Numbered from the stretch's first letter, positions 1 through 8,021 are shown. The stretch is DNA of 30,895 nt from DASVAL01 sp035649575 (GCA_035649575.1 DASRJH010000187.1:1-30895); one strand, 5' to 3'. Notes: a model not told the origin generated them from the letters alone. Translations and numbers: made by a program.

Positions 1-82
1 AACGCGCGCTCGGCATGCTGCCGAGGATCAGCACGCGCGCCTCTCTCGAGGCGATTGCAGGGAAGCCAACGTTCGCGGTCAC
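1..82 (-). CDS. DNA-deoxyinosine / mismatch uracil-DNA glycosylase family, N-terminal fragment (runs off left edge)
   Basis: Only the first 27 codons lie in the window. The minus-strand reading from a GTG at 82 begins M-T-A-N-V-G-F-P-A-I-A and continues A-R-V-L-I-L-G-S-M-P-S-A-R. The pattern GFPPxA...ARVLxLGSMP is the typical start of the small glycosylases of the uracil-DNA glycosylase superfamily annotated as DNA-deoxyinosine (hypoxanthine) glycosylase. In that family the GSMP segment belongs to the active-site loop, and the enzyme removes deaminated bases. The start is not certain: in-frame GTG codons also lie upstream, at 94 and further, and no Shine-Dalgarno site decides between them. 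The gene lies about 105 bases downstream of, and co-oriented with, the secreted protein ending at 188. The rest of the active site cannot be checked. Confidence 0.6.
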   Translation of the reverse strand, partial: MTANVGFPAIASREARVLILGSMPSAR

Positions 83-187
83 GGCAACGCGCACTGTTAC
101 TGGCACACCGTGCCCCGAGAAAACCCAATCTCGATGCGACCACGAAGGCCTGCATTGGCGGTGTCGGTCCGGCGGGCGACCCGCTGT

Positions 188-1993
188 TCACCGGAGCTCG
201 ACGCGCGCCGGCAGCTCTCCCGCACCGAGCGCGACGTCGCCGGAGCTCTTCGCACCTGGTCCGGGGCCACGCACGCGCCCGTGCGTCGTCGTGACCCCGG
301 TCTGCGCATAGCGCACACGCAGGCTGCCATTGCCGTCGGCCGAGCCCGCGCGCACGAGCAGCCAGTTGAACTGGCCGATCCACTGCAGCGGCAACAGGTC
401 CCGCTCCGGCGGAATCGGCGCGCCGTCGATCCAGTGTGTGCCGTCGAGGACGAAGTGCGCGCCGGGCACCGCTTCGCCGCCGCGTTCGACGCGAACGTCC
501 CACGTCGCGAACGGCTGCCACGCGAGCGCGATCTCGACCGCTGACGCAGCGTCCTCCGCCGCGCCGAGCATCGCGTGCGCGCAGCCGTCGCCGTTGCCCG
601 CGACGATCCAGCAGCGCGCCGGCGACAGCACGAGCTCGGCGCGTCCGTTCGCGTCGGTGACCGTGCGCGGCTCGCAGCCATACGCTTGCAGCAGCATCAG
701 GTCGGGCGGCGACGGCATCGCGACGACGGGCACACCGGCGATCCCGGCGCCGGCCGCGGTGCGCACGTGCACGACCACAGTGCGCGCGGCGTCGAGCGCG
801 ACCTCCTGGCCCGGCAGGCCGTGCAGCGCGATGCACGCCGGCAGCCGTTCGCCGGGCTGCGCAATCGGCACGAGGCGCAGCTCCTTGCCGTCGGCGGGGA
901 AACCCGGCCACGTCGCCTTGCCTTCCGCATCGGTCTCGGCCCCGCCCTGCCAGCCGGACGTGCGGAACGCGAAGCCTTCGGCCACCTGCTCGACGTCGCT
1001 GACGCGCGCGAACAGCAGCACGCCGCGACGCGCGAACGGCTTGTCGCCGAGCCGAACAGTGACGTGGAACGGCGTCGCGTCGGCCAGCGTGACGGCGAGC
1101 GTGCCGCCGGTGCCGGCCTCGCCGCCGTCGAGCGTGTTGCCGTGCCACGCGACAAATGCCGCGGCATGGCTCTCGTGCACGATGCGCAGCGCGCCGTCGA
1201 ACGCTACGGCATGCGTCGGGCCGTCGCCGCTCGCGCGCGGCAGTCGCAGCGCGAGGTCGCCCTTGCCATCGGTACGCCCCAGCGCGCGGTGCAGCCACTC
1301 CGGCGCGACGGCGAACGGCGCCGCGCGCGTGTCGTCGCTCAGGTCCTGTTCGTGAAACACGGGCGCGCCCGCTACCGGCACACCGGACGTATCGACGGTG
1401 TGCAGCTTCACGAGCACCGGTTCGGGCACCGCGACGACATGCCGCGTGATGCCGGGCAACAGCCGCTGGCGCCACAACACGCCGTCCGCGGCCGTGCGCA
1501 GCTCGAGCAGCGCGTCGCCCGGCGGCAACGGCGGCAGCGTTCCGGCGCCGCGCCCGTCGAGCGCCAGCGGCAAGCGCCACGCGAACGGCACCGGCAGCAG
1601 CACGAACGCGCGCAGCGGACCATCGTCGCGCCACGTGGCGAGGCCGTCGACCTGGAGCGGTTTCGGCTCCGCTGTCGCGAGCACGAGCTCGAGCGGGCCG
1701 TCGCCTTGCCGTTCGACGATCACGCTCGCGGCGCCAGTGGTGAAGGCGAACGCGGCGTAGTGCGCACCGACTGCCCGCGGCAGCACGAACGTGCCGTCGG
1801 CGGCGGTGCGCAGCGGCGGCACGTCGTCGGCCTCGAGGCCACACGGCTGCACCGTGCACACGTGCACGGTCGCCGCGATGCCGTCGCCGGCGGCGTTCAC
1901 GACGCGACCCGCGCGCGGCGCGGTCTGCGCGACGACCGGCGCGAGCAGGCAGAGACCGGCGGCCAAACCGACTGCGCGCGGCGACGTGTTCAT
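188..1993 (-). CDS. Large secreted protein of repeated carboxypeptidase-regulatory/Ig-like modules
   Basis: A 601-residue exported protein; no enzyme domain is recognised. Residues 1-23 (MNTSPRAVGLAAGLCLLAPVVAQ) form a signal peptide with a hydrophobic core ending at A-Q. The rest is a chain of beta-sandwich modules. Each carries the carboxypeptidase-regulatory-domain signature of G-x-P/I-x-x-A/G-x-V followed by T-D-x-x-G (G-V-P-V-A-G-A-P-V then G-R-T-D-G-K-G; G-I-A-G-V-P-V-V then T-D-A-N-G-R-A). Such modules usually make structural or adhesive surface proteins. The ATG shares one base with the upstream stop (TGATG), so translation is probably coupled to the thioredoxin-like gene; it is the last gene of the sigma-factor operon. 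The protein starting at 10984 has the same plan. Function is unknown; the export call is firm. Confidence 0.8.
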   Translation of the reverse strand: MNTSPRAVGLAAGLCLLAPVVAQTAPRAGRVVNAAGDGIAATVHVCTVQPCGLEADDVPPLRTAADGTFVLPRAVGAHYAAFAFTTGAASVIVERQGDGPLELVLATAEPKPLQVDGLATWRDDGPLRAFVLLPVPFAWRLPLALDGRGAGTLPPLPPGDALLELRTAADGVLWRQRLLPGITRHVVAVPEPVLVKLHTVDTSGVPVAGAPVFHEQDLSDDTRAAPFAVAPEWLHRALGRTDGKGDLALRLPRASGDGPTHAVAFDGALRIVHESHAAAFVAWHGNTLDGGEAGTGGTLAVTLADATPFHVTVRLGDKPFARRGVLLFARVSDVEQVAEGFAFRTSGWQGGAETDAEGKATWPGFPADGKELRLVPIAQPGERLPACIALHGLPGQEVALDAARTVVVHVRTAAGAGIAGVPVVAMPSPPDLMLLQAYGCEPRTVTDANGRAELVLSPARCWIVAGNGDGCAHAMLGAAEDAASAVEIALAWQPFATWDVRVERGGEAVPGAHFVLDGTHWIDGAPIPPERDLLPLQWIGQFNWLLVRAGSADGNGSLRVRYAQTGVTTTHGRVRGPGPGAKSSGDVALGAGELPARVELR

Positions 1994-3216
1994 CACCACC
2001 ACCCCTTCGTCTCGAACAACTCCTGGTTGCGGAACGCTTCGGCCTCGTCGAGCCCGAGGCTCGCGGCGGATCGCCGCGCGAGGCGGTCGAACGGCAGCTC
2101 GCGCCGGTGCTGCCGCCACAGCACCTTGGCCTCGTCGTGCGCACCTTGTCGCCACAACGCGAGCCCGGTCGTGTAGAGCACGGCACCGCTGTGGCGCATC
2201 GGCGCCGTGAACGTGCAGAACGGCCGCAGTCGCGCTACCGCCGCCTCGGGCTTCCCGGCGCGCAGCTCGAGCCGCGCCAGCGCGACCTGCACCGCAAGCG
2301 TGAGGGCGGCCCCAGCCTCGCCGATCGTTGTCTCGCCGATCGCGAGCAGCGACGTCCTCGCCTCGTCGTCGCGGCCGAGACACGTCAGCGCGCGCGCGTT
2401 CAGATACTGCAGCTCGGCGCGGATCGGCGGCGCTGCTTTGCCGAGCCCACGGTCCGCCCGCGACACGACCGCCTCGAACTCGGCGAGCTCCCACGACAGC
2501 CGCGCTGCGTCGAGCTGTGCGTCCGCGTCGTCCGGCTGCGCGTCGGCGCGCGCGACCACCGCGCGTTCCTCGGTCGTCGGCTCGAAGTACTTCGGCCACT
2601 TCGCGATCACGTCGCGCAGGCCGCGCAACAGCCGTTCGGGCGGCATGATGCCCCAGAGGCCATCGCCGAGGCGTTCGCCGTCGGGCGCGAGGAACAGCGC
2701 GGTCGGATAGCCGTCGGCGCTCACTCGGCCGTTGCGATCTTCGCTGCCGCCGCCGCGGCGTCCGCGCCGCAGCTCGTCCATCGGCCCAACCGCGGCGATC
2801 GCGTCCGGGTCGTACGCGGAGCCGTCGCCGTAGTTCTTCGCCGGTGGCGCGACGTCGTACATCGTCGCGACGAAGCGGCGCTGCACGAGATTCGCAACCA
2901 CCTCATCGCTGTAGGCTCCGGACCGGAGCACTTCGGCGACCACTCACCACGAGCCTTCGCAGTCGTTCTTGCCGCCGCACGGCACGCCGCCAGGCTTCGG
3001 CACGTTGCCGCCGCCGAGGATCGGCTTGATCAGCAACACGCGGCCGGACTCCCGCGCGAGCTCCTGTGCGCGCGCGAACGGCCGGTTCCAGACGATCTTG
3101 TCGAGGTCGCCGCCGTCGTCCCAGCGGCGCTGCGGCTCGGCTTGCGCGGCCGACACGCCGAACAGCATCGAGGCCCAGAGAGAGGGCCAGAGAACGAACC
3201 GAAGAGCAGGATGCAT
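1993..3216 (-). CDS. Secreted thioredoxin-fold/TPR protein with in-frame TGA, probable selenoprotein (Sec91)
   Basis: Read through the TGA at 2946-2944, this is one 407-residue protein. ATG 3216 is chosen because GGAGAT lies just upstream; a GTG at 3228 also exists. Residues 1-26 are a signal peptide ending A-A-Q-A. Residues 55-175 look like a thioredoxin fold: strand V-L-L-I-K-P-I-L (60-67), active-site region ending S-W-U (89-91), helix, strand F-V-A-T-M-Y-D-V, and the cis-proline motif G-Y-P-T followed by A-L-F-L. The TGA aligns with the first cysteine of WCxxC. Cys80 and Cys86 precede it and could be the resolving thiol. Residues about 195-400 are TPR-like helical repeats. Both halves of the fold are intact and in one frame, which argues against decay. 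Reading the TGA as a true stop would leave a 90-residue stub and a signal-less second ORF (GTG 2943). Selenocysteine is inference; a point mutation is the alternative. Confidence 0.65.
2915..2946 (-). promoter_or_regulatory. Candidate bacterial SECIS element: UGA codon plus downstream hairpin
   Basis: In the mRNA sense the UGA (2946-2944) is followed by 14 bases, then GCUCCG (2929-2924), a GUC loop (2923-2921) and CGGAGC (2920-2915), a perfect 6-bp stem. Bacterial SECIS elements are known to place a small apical loop with a G in its first two positions about 16-37 bases after the UGA. Here the loop starts 21 bases after it and its first base is G. The run G-G-U-C at the tip also occurs in the loop region of the E. 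coli fdhF element. Hairpins are common in GC-rich DNA, so the fit is supportive, not proof. Confidence 0.5.
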
Positions 3217-3229
3217 GCGGATCTCCACG

Positions 3230-3886
3230 TCAGGAATCGAGCACTTCGAGCAGGCAACGGTCGTCGCCGTAGCGGGCCGTTGTGCCGGACGCCGTCGGCA
3301 CGCGCGGCAGCTCGCGCGTGCGCTCGCCGGCGACGGTGCGCAGCGTCAGCTTGTCCGCGGTCACTGTGGCGGTCCACGGACACGGCAGCTGGCGCACGGC
3401 GTAGCGCGCTCCGGGCTGCACTCCCGGTGCGCCATCGCGGTCGACCTGCACGTAGCGGGGCAGCACGTCGAGGTCGCGGTCGCGGTGCACGGCCACGCGC
3501 ACTTCGCCGCCGCCCCTGCGCGGCAGCGTGACGACGACCGACCGTTCGAGCTCGTAGTCGTCCGTCCACGGCTTCAGCAGCAGCGTCGTCGCCTCGTCGG
3601 TGCGCACGGTGATGTGCTCGACCTGGCCTTCGGCATCGCGTTCGACCTCGACGATCTCGAGGCCGAACAGGCGCTGCAGGAAACGCGCGCCGCCGGTCGC
3701 GGCGAGCAGCGTCGCGGCGACGAGACCGCCCGCGAGCGCCGACCACAGGAGGTGGAAACGCGAACGCCTGCGCGGCAACGCTTGCACGTCGCGCAGCAGC
3801 GCCTCGCGATGCTCGCCGGCCTGCCAGGTCTGCTCACGCAGCGGCTGCAGCAGGTGCGCCAGCGGGTCGGGTTCCAGGTCGTTCAT
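3230..3886 (-). CDS. Single-pass membrane anti-sigma-factor-like protein
   Basis: A 218-residue protein: about 43 cytoplasmic residues (acidic, then helical with R-R-R-S-R before the membrane), one transmembrane segment near residues 46-66 (W-S-A-L-A-G-G-L-V-A-A-T-L-L-A-A), and a roughly 150-residue outer domain rich in beta strands. This is the layout of anti-sigma factors that hold an ECF sigma factor at the membrane. The H-x3-C-x2-C zinc motif of the ZAS class is absent. The ATG at 3886 overlaps the sigma-factor stop (ATGA) and is preceded by GGAGGAT, the best ribosome site in the operon. Its stop (3230) lies 13 bases from the next ATG. The anti-sigma role is inferred from topology and position, not sequence family. 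Confidence 0.6.
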   Translation of the reverse strand: MNDLEPDPLAHLLQPLREQTWQAGEHREALLRDVQALPRRRSRFHLLWSALAGGLVAATLLAATGGARFLQRLFGLEIVEVERDAEGQVEHITVRTDEATTLLLKPWTDDYELERSVVVTLPRRGGGEVRVAVHRDRDLDVLPRYVQVDRDGAPGVQPGARYAVRQLPCPWTATVTADKLTLRTVAGERTRELPRVPTASGTTARYGDDRCLLEVLDS

Positions 3887-4422
3887 GCCGATCCTCCTCG
3901 CGCGAGGTGGGCGCGCAGCAGGTCGCGGGCGCGCGACAGCCGCGACTTCACGGTTCCGGCCGGCAGCCTCAGGATCGCCGCGACCTCGTCGATCGGCAGC
4001 TCGGCGAGGTAGTGCAGCGACACCGCGTCCTGCAGGTCCCGCGGCAGCGCGGCGAGCAGCGCACGCAGCGAGTCGGCACTCGTCGCGACGAGGTCCGCCG
4101 CGGTGCTCGCGGGCCGCGGCGCGAGTCCGTGCTGCAGCGCCCGCAGCTCGAGCTGCCGGCGGCGCAGGCGCCGGCCCGCGGCGCGGTTCGCGATCCGGAA
4201 CACCCAATGACGCAGCGGAACGCCGCGGTCGCGGAACCGGCCGAGCGCACGGTAGACCGCGAGGAAGACGTCGTGCAGCGAGTCCTCGGTGTCGTGGCGG
4301 TCGCCGAGCCGGCGATACAGGTAATCGGCGACCGGCTGATAGAGCCCCTCGTACACTTGGCGGAAGTCCGGCGGCGCGCCGACGAGCCGCAGCTCCGGAC
4401 GCGGGGCGCAGTCGGTGTTCAC
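3883..4422 (-). CDS. ECF-family RNA polymerase sigma factor
   Basis: About 179 residues. Region 2 spans roughly residues 25-90 (Y-Q-P-V-A-D-Y-L-Y-R-R-L-G, T-E-D-S-L-H-D-V-F, then H-W-V-F-R-I-A-N-R). Region 4 spans 123-170 (A-L-P-R-D-L-Q-D-A-V-S-L-H-Y, then L-P-I-D-E-V-A-A-I-L, G-T-V-K-S-R-L-S-R-A-R). The spacing is normal for group 4 sigma factors, which direct RNA polymerase to a small stress or envelope regulon. No ATG lies near the expected N-terminus; GTG at 4422 is the best start, but it has no Shine-Dalgarno site. It is first in the four-gene operon, with ATGA overlap to the membrane protein, and diverges from the gene at 4537 across 114 bases. Autoregulation is likely for this class, but I could not pick a convincing ECF promoter in that gap. 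Confidence 0.9.
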   Translation of the reverse strand: MNTDCAPRPELRLVGAPPDFRQVYEGLYQPVADYLYRRLGDRHDTEDSLHDVFLAVYRALGRFRDRGVPLRHWVFRIANRAAGRRLRRRQLELRALQHGLAPRPASTAADLVATSADSLRALLAALPRDLQDAVSLHYLAELPIDEVAAILRLPAGTVKSRLSRARDLLRAHLARGGSA

Positions 4423-4536
4423 GGGGCAGTTCAAGCTCGCAGCAAAAGCCAGGACGGGCCGCGTCGGTTCATGAAAAGGCGGATTTCCCTGCCCCGCCCG
4501 CTGCAACCGCGGCCGTTTCCTGGGCACAGAGCGGTC

Positions 4537-5862
4537 ATGAACCCCGCTCCCCTCACGACTCTCGACCTGGTTCACGGCGAGCTGCTCGTGCGCGACTGGC
4601 CGAACACCCTGCGTCCGCCGTTCGGCCTCGTGCGCACGGGCTCCGAACTGCGCGGCCATGCCCGCCTGCGCCGGCCGGTCCGCGAAGCGCTGCAGACCGC
4701 CGGGCTCGCGTTTCAGGATCACGTTGCGCCGCCGCCGCTCTTGCTCGACGACACACCAACGGCACCCGAACCGACCCCTTCGATGCTGCCCTGCTGGCTC
4801 GCGAACGACGGCCGCGGGATCGCCTGCTGTCTGCCCGAAGCCACGCGGCTCGACTTCACGATCTCGGCCCTGCGCACGCGATTGCAGCCGGCCCTCGTGG
4901 TCACGCGCGACAGCGGCGCCGAGATCAACTGGACGACGACGCTCGCGGGGCACGGTCTCGTGGCCCGGCCCGGGCAACGCAGCGCGGCCACCGTCGTCAC
5001 GGTCGCCGAAGCGGCGCGCACGATGCACTGGCGCGCGCGCCGTCACGACCTGCTCGTCGTCGACCGGCCCGAACAGATGCCGCTGCCGGCGGTGCTCGCG
5101 GTGCTCGACGGCAGTGCGGCGCTGCTGCGGCTCGGCTTCGTCGATGCACCGGACAGCCGTCGCCTGCTGCGCTGGTGCTCGAGTCTCGGCCCGGTGCTCG
5201 GCGTCGTCGACGCCGCACTGCGGCAACAGCGCATCGAACTGCACCTGCCGCTGCCGCCCGCGGATCGCATCGGCTACGACGAAGCGTGGCACACCTTCCT
5301 CTGCGTGTTCGACGTGTTCGTGGCCGCGCAGCCGAACGCCGGCTTCGGCACGTTCGTGCAGCAGGCGCGCGGCGACCCGAAGCAGCGTCCCGGCCTGTTC
5401 GCGTGGCACCGGGCCCTGCAGCTCGCGAGCTGGAACCGCAACAAGGCCGACGCGGTCGCGGAGCTGCTCGCGCGTCACCGCGACGAACGGATTCTCGTCT
5501 TCACACCGGATCGCCGCAGCACCTACGAGCTCGCGCGAACGCACCTGATCGCGCCGGTCACGGCAGAGCTGCCGCGGCGCGAACGGCAGGCGACGCTCGC
5601 CGCGTTCGCCGCGGGGCGGCTGCGAACCCTCGCGGGCCCGCGGCTGCTCGACCTCGGCGTGCCCGAGGGATGCGCCGACGTCGGCATCCTCGTCGGCGGC
5701 GGCTACGGCCGCAATCAGCACCACGCGCGCTGCCGGCGCATCGCGACGACAGGGATCGTCTACGAACTGATCGCCCTCGACACGGTGGAGGTCGGACGTG
5801 CGCACCGCTTCGGTCGGTCCATTGCCCCTGCGACTGCTGTCGGTCACGCCGGCGGATGGTGA
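4537..5862 (+). CDS. XPB-like superfamily 2 helicase homologue with degenerate ATPase motifs
   Basis: A 441-residue protein that follows the bacterial/archaeal XPB outline end to end but has lost the catalytic residues. Where XPB reads G-V-V-V-L-P-T-G-A-G-K-T, this has G-I-A-C-C-L-P-E-A-T-R-L-D (94-106), so the Walker A lysine is gone. DEVH/DEAH is D-R-P-E (176-179) in the context L-L-V-V-D-R-P-E-Q-M-P. Motif III region T-A-T-P-E-R is F-V-D-A-P-D-S-R (201-208). The second RecA-like half is recognisable (N-R-N-K-A-D-A-V-A-E-L-L, then I-L-V-F-T-P-D), but motif VI, normally QRLGRxxR, is H-A-R-C-R-R-I. It overlaps the next gene by 65 bases; that partner is the usual XPB partner Bax1. I infer a non-hydrolysing DNA-binding or scaffold subunit. 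Confidence 0.75.
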   Translation: MNPAPLTTLDLVHGELLVRDWPNTLRPPFGLVRTGSELRGHARLRRPVREALQTAGLAFQDHVAPPPLLLDDTPTAPEPTPSMLPCWLANDGRGIACCLPEATRLDFTISALRTRLQPALVVTRDSGAEINWTTTLAGHGLVARPGQRSAATVVTVAEAARTMHWRARRHDLLVVDRPEQMPLPAVLAVLDGSAALLRLGFVDAPDSRRLLRWCSSLGPVLGVVDAALRQQRIELHLPLPPADRIGYDEAWHTFLCVFDVFVAAQPNAGFGTFVQQARGDPKQRPGLFAWHRALQLASWNRNKADAVAELLARHRDERILVFTPDRRSTYELARTHLIAPVTAELPRRERQATLAAFAAGRLRTLAGPRLLDLGVPEGCADVGILVGGGYGRNQHHARCRRIATTGIVYELIALDTVEVGRAHRFGRSIAPATAVGHAGGW

Positions 5863-6931
5863 GCTCGTACCGGCGTGGTTCTCCGACCGCGACCGGCCCT
5901 GGCTGCGCGACCTGCTGCTCGAAGCCGAGGCCGCAGCGGGCCACCCGCTCGTCGCGTTGGAACAACGCTGGCGCCGCAGCGACCCGGATCCCCGCGCCGG
6001 CCCCAGGTTGCGCGTCGCGCAGCACGTGCTGCGCGCCTTGCTGCGCCGGGGCACGGGACCACCGCGCATGACGGCGATCCGGCAGCAGCTGTTTGCCGCG
6101 GCCGCAGGTGGTCTCGGCCGCGAGCAAGCCCTGGCCAGCGTGGCCGCGGCACACGGACGTTCTGCCGCTGTACTGGCTCGAGAACTGTTCGCCGACCTGC
6201 CGCACGAGCGGCGCATCGTGTGGCCGCAGGCGCTCGAGCCCGCCGGATTTGCCCTCGTCGCGAACCGTGCGATCGCGCAGAGTCTGCTCGCGCAGGCGGA
6301 CGCGGCGACCTTGGACTTGGCCGGCGCCTCGCGCGCACTGCTGCGCACGGCGTGGCTGCTCGGCACGGGTCTCGCGCTCGAAGGCATGACGGCCGACGGC
6401 GTGCGTCTGCGCTGGCGGCGAGGTGAGGCGGAACGCGGCGCCCGTTCGCTCGCGGCACTCGCGTCCCTGTTGCCATGGTCACGGCGCTACCGTCTGCGAG
6501 CCCGATGCACGGTGCATGGGCTCGAAGGCGCGTTCGTGCTCGCAACCGGCGATCCGATCCTGCCCGGACCCGAGCCGCGGCGGTTCGACAGCAAGCTCGA
6601 ACGCGACTTCGCGCGCGACTTCGCAACGGCGGCACCGGACTGGGACCTGCTGCGCGAACCGTTCCCCGTCGCGATCGCCGGCGGGCTCGCGTTCCCCGAC
6701 TTCGAGCTGCGGCGACGCGCGGGTCCTGATCGATGGATGCTCGAGATCGCCGGGCTGCGGGATCGCTCGGTGCTCGCGCGCCGACTCGCGCTGCTCGCGG
6801 CCGAGCCACGCTACGTGTTGTGCGTGCCGCAGCGGCTCGTGCCGCCGGAGTGGACGGGGCACCCCCGCATCGTGCCGTTTTCGCGGCGCGTGGCCGTCCC
6901 GGACGTGCTGGCGCGGGTCGGCAAGGCGTGA
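5798..6931 (+). CDS. Bax1-like (DUF790) nuclease partner of XPB
   Basis: A 377-residue protein. The start is GTG 5798, set by a strong GGAGGT (5787-5792) lying inside the preceding gene. The N-terminal two thirds are helical; the C-terminal third carries the PD-(D/E)xK-type nuclease core seen in Bax1: F-D-S-K-L-E (263-268), W-D-L-L-R-E-P-F-P, F-P-D-F-E-L (299-304) and W-M-L-E-I-A-G-L (313-320). Bax1 binds XPB and cuts DNA next to the junction it opens, giving a helicase-nuclease repair machine. Here the nuclease-like acidic residues D301 and E316 appear intact while the helicase partner is degenerate. The 65-base overlap implies coupled synthesis. It ends 10 bases from the convergent corA stop. 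Confidence 0.75.
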   Translation: MRTASVGPLPLRLLSVTPADGELVPAWFSDRDRPWLRDLLLEAEAAAGHPLVALEQRWRRSDPDPRAGPRLRVAQHVLRALLRRGTGPPRMTAIRQQLFAAAAGGLGREQALASVAAAHGRSAAVLARELFADLPHERRIVWPQALEPAGFALVANRAIAQSLLAQADAATLDLAGASRALLRTAWLLGTGLALEGMTADGVRLRWRRGEAERGARSLAALASLLPWSRRYRLRARCTVHGLEGAFVLATGDPILPGPEPRRFDSKLERDFARDFATAAPDWDLLREPFPVAIAGGLAFPDFELRRRAGPDRWMLEIAGLRDRSVLARRLALLAAEPRYVLCVPQRLVPPEWTGHPRIVPFSRRVAVPDVLARVGKA

Positions 6932-6941
6932 CCCCGCGCAA

Positions 6942-8021
6942 CTAGATCCAGCGCCGCTTGCGGAACCACAACGTCATCGCGCCGGCGATCACGACCATCG
7001 TGGCGAGACACGCCGGATACCCATACCGCCAGCGCAGCTCCGGCATCACGTCGAAGTTCATGCCGTAGATGCCGACGACGAACGTCAGCGGCATGAAGAT
7101 CGTCGAGATGATCGTCAGCAGCTTGATCACTTCGTTGAGCCGGTTGTTCGACGTCGACATGTGCAGCTCGATCAGGCTGCTGCTCATCTCACGGCAGTTC
7201 TCGAGCAGGTCGAGCAGCTGCACGACGTGGTCGTGCACGTCGCGCAGGTAGGGCTGCACGCTGGCCGAGAAGTGCTTCGTCTCGCCGCGCACGAGCGTGC
7301 CGATCGCCTCACGCAGCGGCCAGATCGCGCGCCGCAACTCGAGCATGCAGCGTCGCTGCGCATAGAGCTCGCGCACGGGCGCTTCCCCGCCCGTGCCGAG
7401 GATCTGCTCTTCGATCTGTTCGAGCCGGCCGTCGAGCCGCTCGAGCACGGGGAAGTACGCATCGACGACGGCGTCGAGCAGCGCGTAGGCGAGATAGTCG
7501 CTGCCGTGCTTCTGCATCTGCCCGCTCGGATCACGCAGCCGCTGCCGCACGGGGTCGAAGCAGTCGCCCGGTCGCTCCTGGAACGTCACGACGAAGCCGG
7601 GACCGAGGAACAGACTGAGCTGTTCCGTCTCGGGCGCGGCAGACTCGTCGACCATGCGCAACACGATGAACCCGTGCGAGCCGTAGTCCTCGACCTTGGC
7701 GCGCTGCTGCTGGCTCACGACGTCTTCGAGGGCCAGCCGGTGCAGATCGAACATCTCCCTGAGGCGCTGCAGCGTCGCCACGTCGCCGAACCCGGTAACG
7801 TCGATCCAGATGACGCTGCAGCTGCCGCGCAACGCGACGATCTCGTCGAGATCGATCGGCTTGCGCTCGACGACCCCCTGGGGTCCGAAACCGATCGCCG
7901 CGATCTGCGGCGGCGGCGCATCGGCTGCCAGCTGCAGCGTGCCGGGCGAGGCGCCGACCGGGGTCCGGCGCCGTCGACGCCTGTGTCTCTTCGGTGGCTC
8001 TCTCGAGGGTTCGTTGGTCAC
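6942..8021 (-). CDS. corA: CorA-family magnesium/cobalt channel
   Basis: A 359-residue inner-membrane divalent-cation channel. It has a long cytoplasmic funnel domain (W-I-D-V-T-G, then helical) and two C-terminal transmembrane helices. The signature Y-G-M-N (319-322) sits at the outer mouth after F-V-V-G-I and is followed by F-D-V-M-P-E-L, the usual loop. The second helix runs A-C-L-A-T-M-V-V-I-A-G-A-M-T-L-W and ends in the basic tail R-K-R-R-W-I. CorA acts as a pentamer that closes when cytoplasmic Mg2+ is high. The start is GTG at 8021. The N-terminus has an unusual polybasic run (K-R-H-R-R-R-R-R-R-T) before the family domain. It is convergent with the Bax1-like gene and downstream of, but separated by a hairpin from, the gene at 8106. 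Confidence 0.93.
   Translation of the reverse strand: MTNEPSREPPKRHRRRRRRTPVGASPGTLQLAADAPPPQIAAIGFGPQGVVERKPIDLDEIVALRGSCSVIWIDVTGFGDVATLQRLREMFDLHRLALEDVVSQQQRAKVEDYGSHGFIVLRMVDESAAPETEQLSLFLGPGFVVTFQERPGDCFDPVRQRLRDPSGQMQKHGSDYLAYALLDAVVDAYFPVLERLDGRLEQIEEQILGTGGEAPVRELYAQRRCMLELRRAIWPLREAIGTLVRGETKHFSASVQPYLRDVHDHVVQLLDLLENCREMSSSLIELHMSTSNNRLNEVIKLLTIISTIFMPLTFVVGIYGMNFDVMPELRWRYGYPACLATMVVIAGAMTLWFRKRRWI

Noticed and set aside
1..311. Plus-strand reading 15-311 as a gene.
   Set aside because: Arg/Ser/Pro-rich, no motif; the minus strand of 1-82 holds a recognisable glycosylase start instead.
2944..2946. TGA read as tryptophan (altered genetic code).
   Set aside because: TGA is the ordinary stop of most genes in the window, and Trp is encoded by TGG throughout.
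4422..4496. 8-base complementary pair CGGGGCAG (4422-4429) and CTGCCCCG (4489-4496) as a regulatory dyad.
   Set aside because: 60-base spacing and GC-only arms are likely chance; one arm begins in the sigma-factor start codon.
3600..6071. Long plus-strand reading of 823 residues.
   Set aside because: Arg/Ala/Pro-rich shadow of the sigma-factor operon and the helicase gene; no domain.
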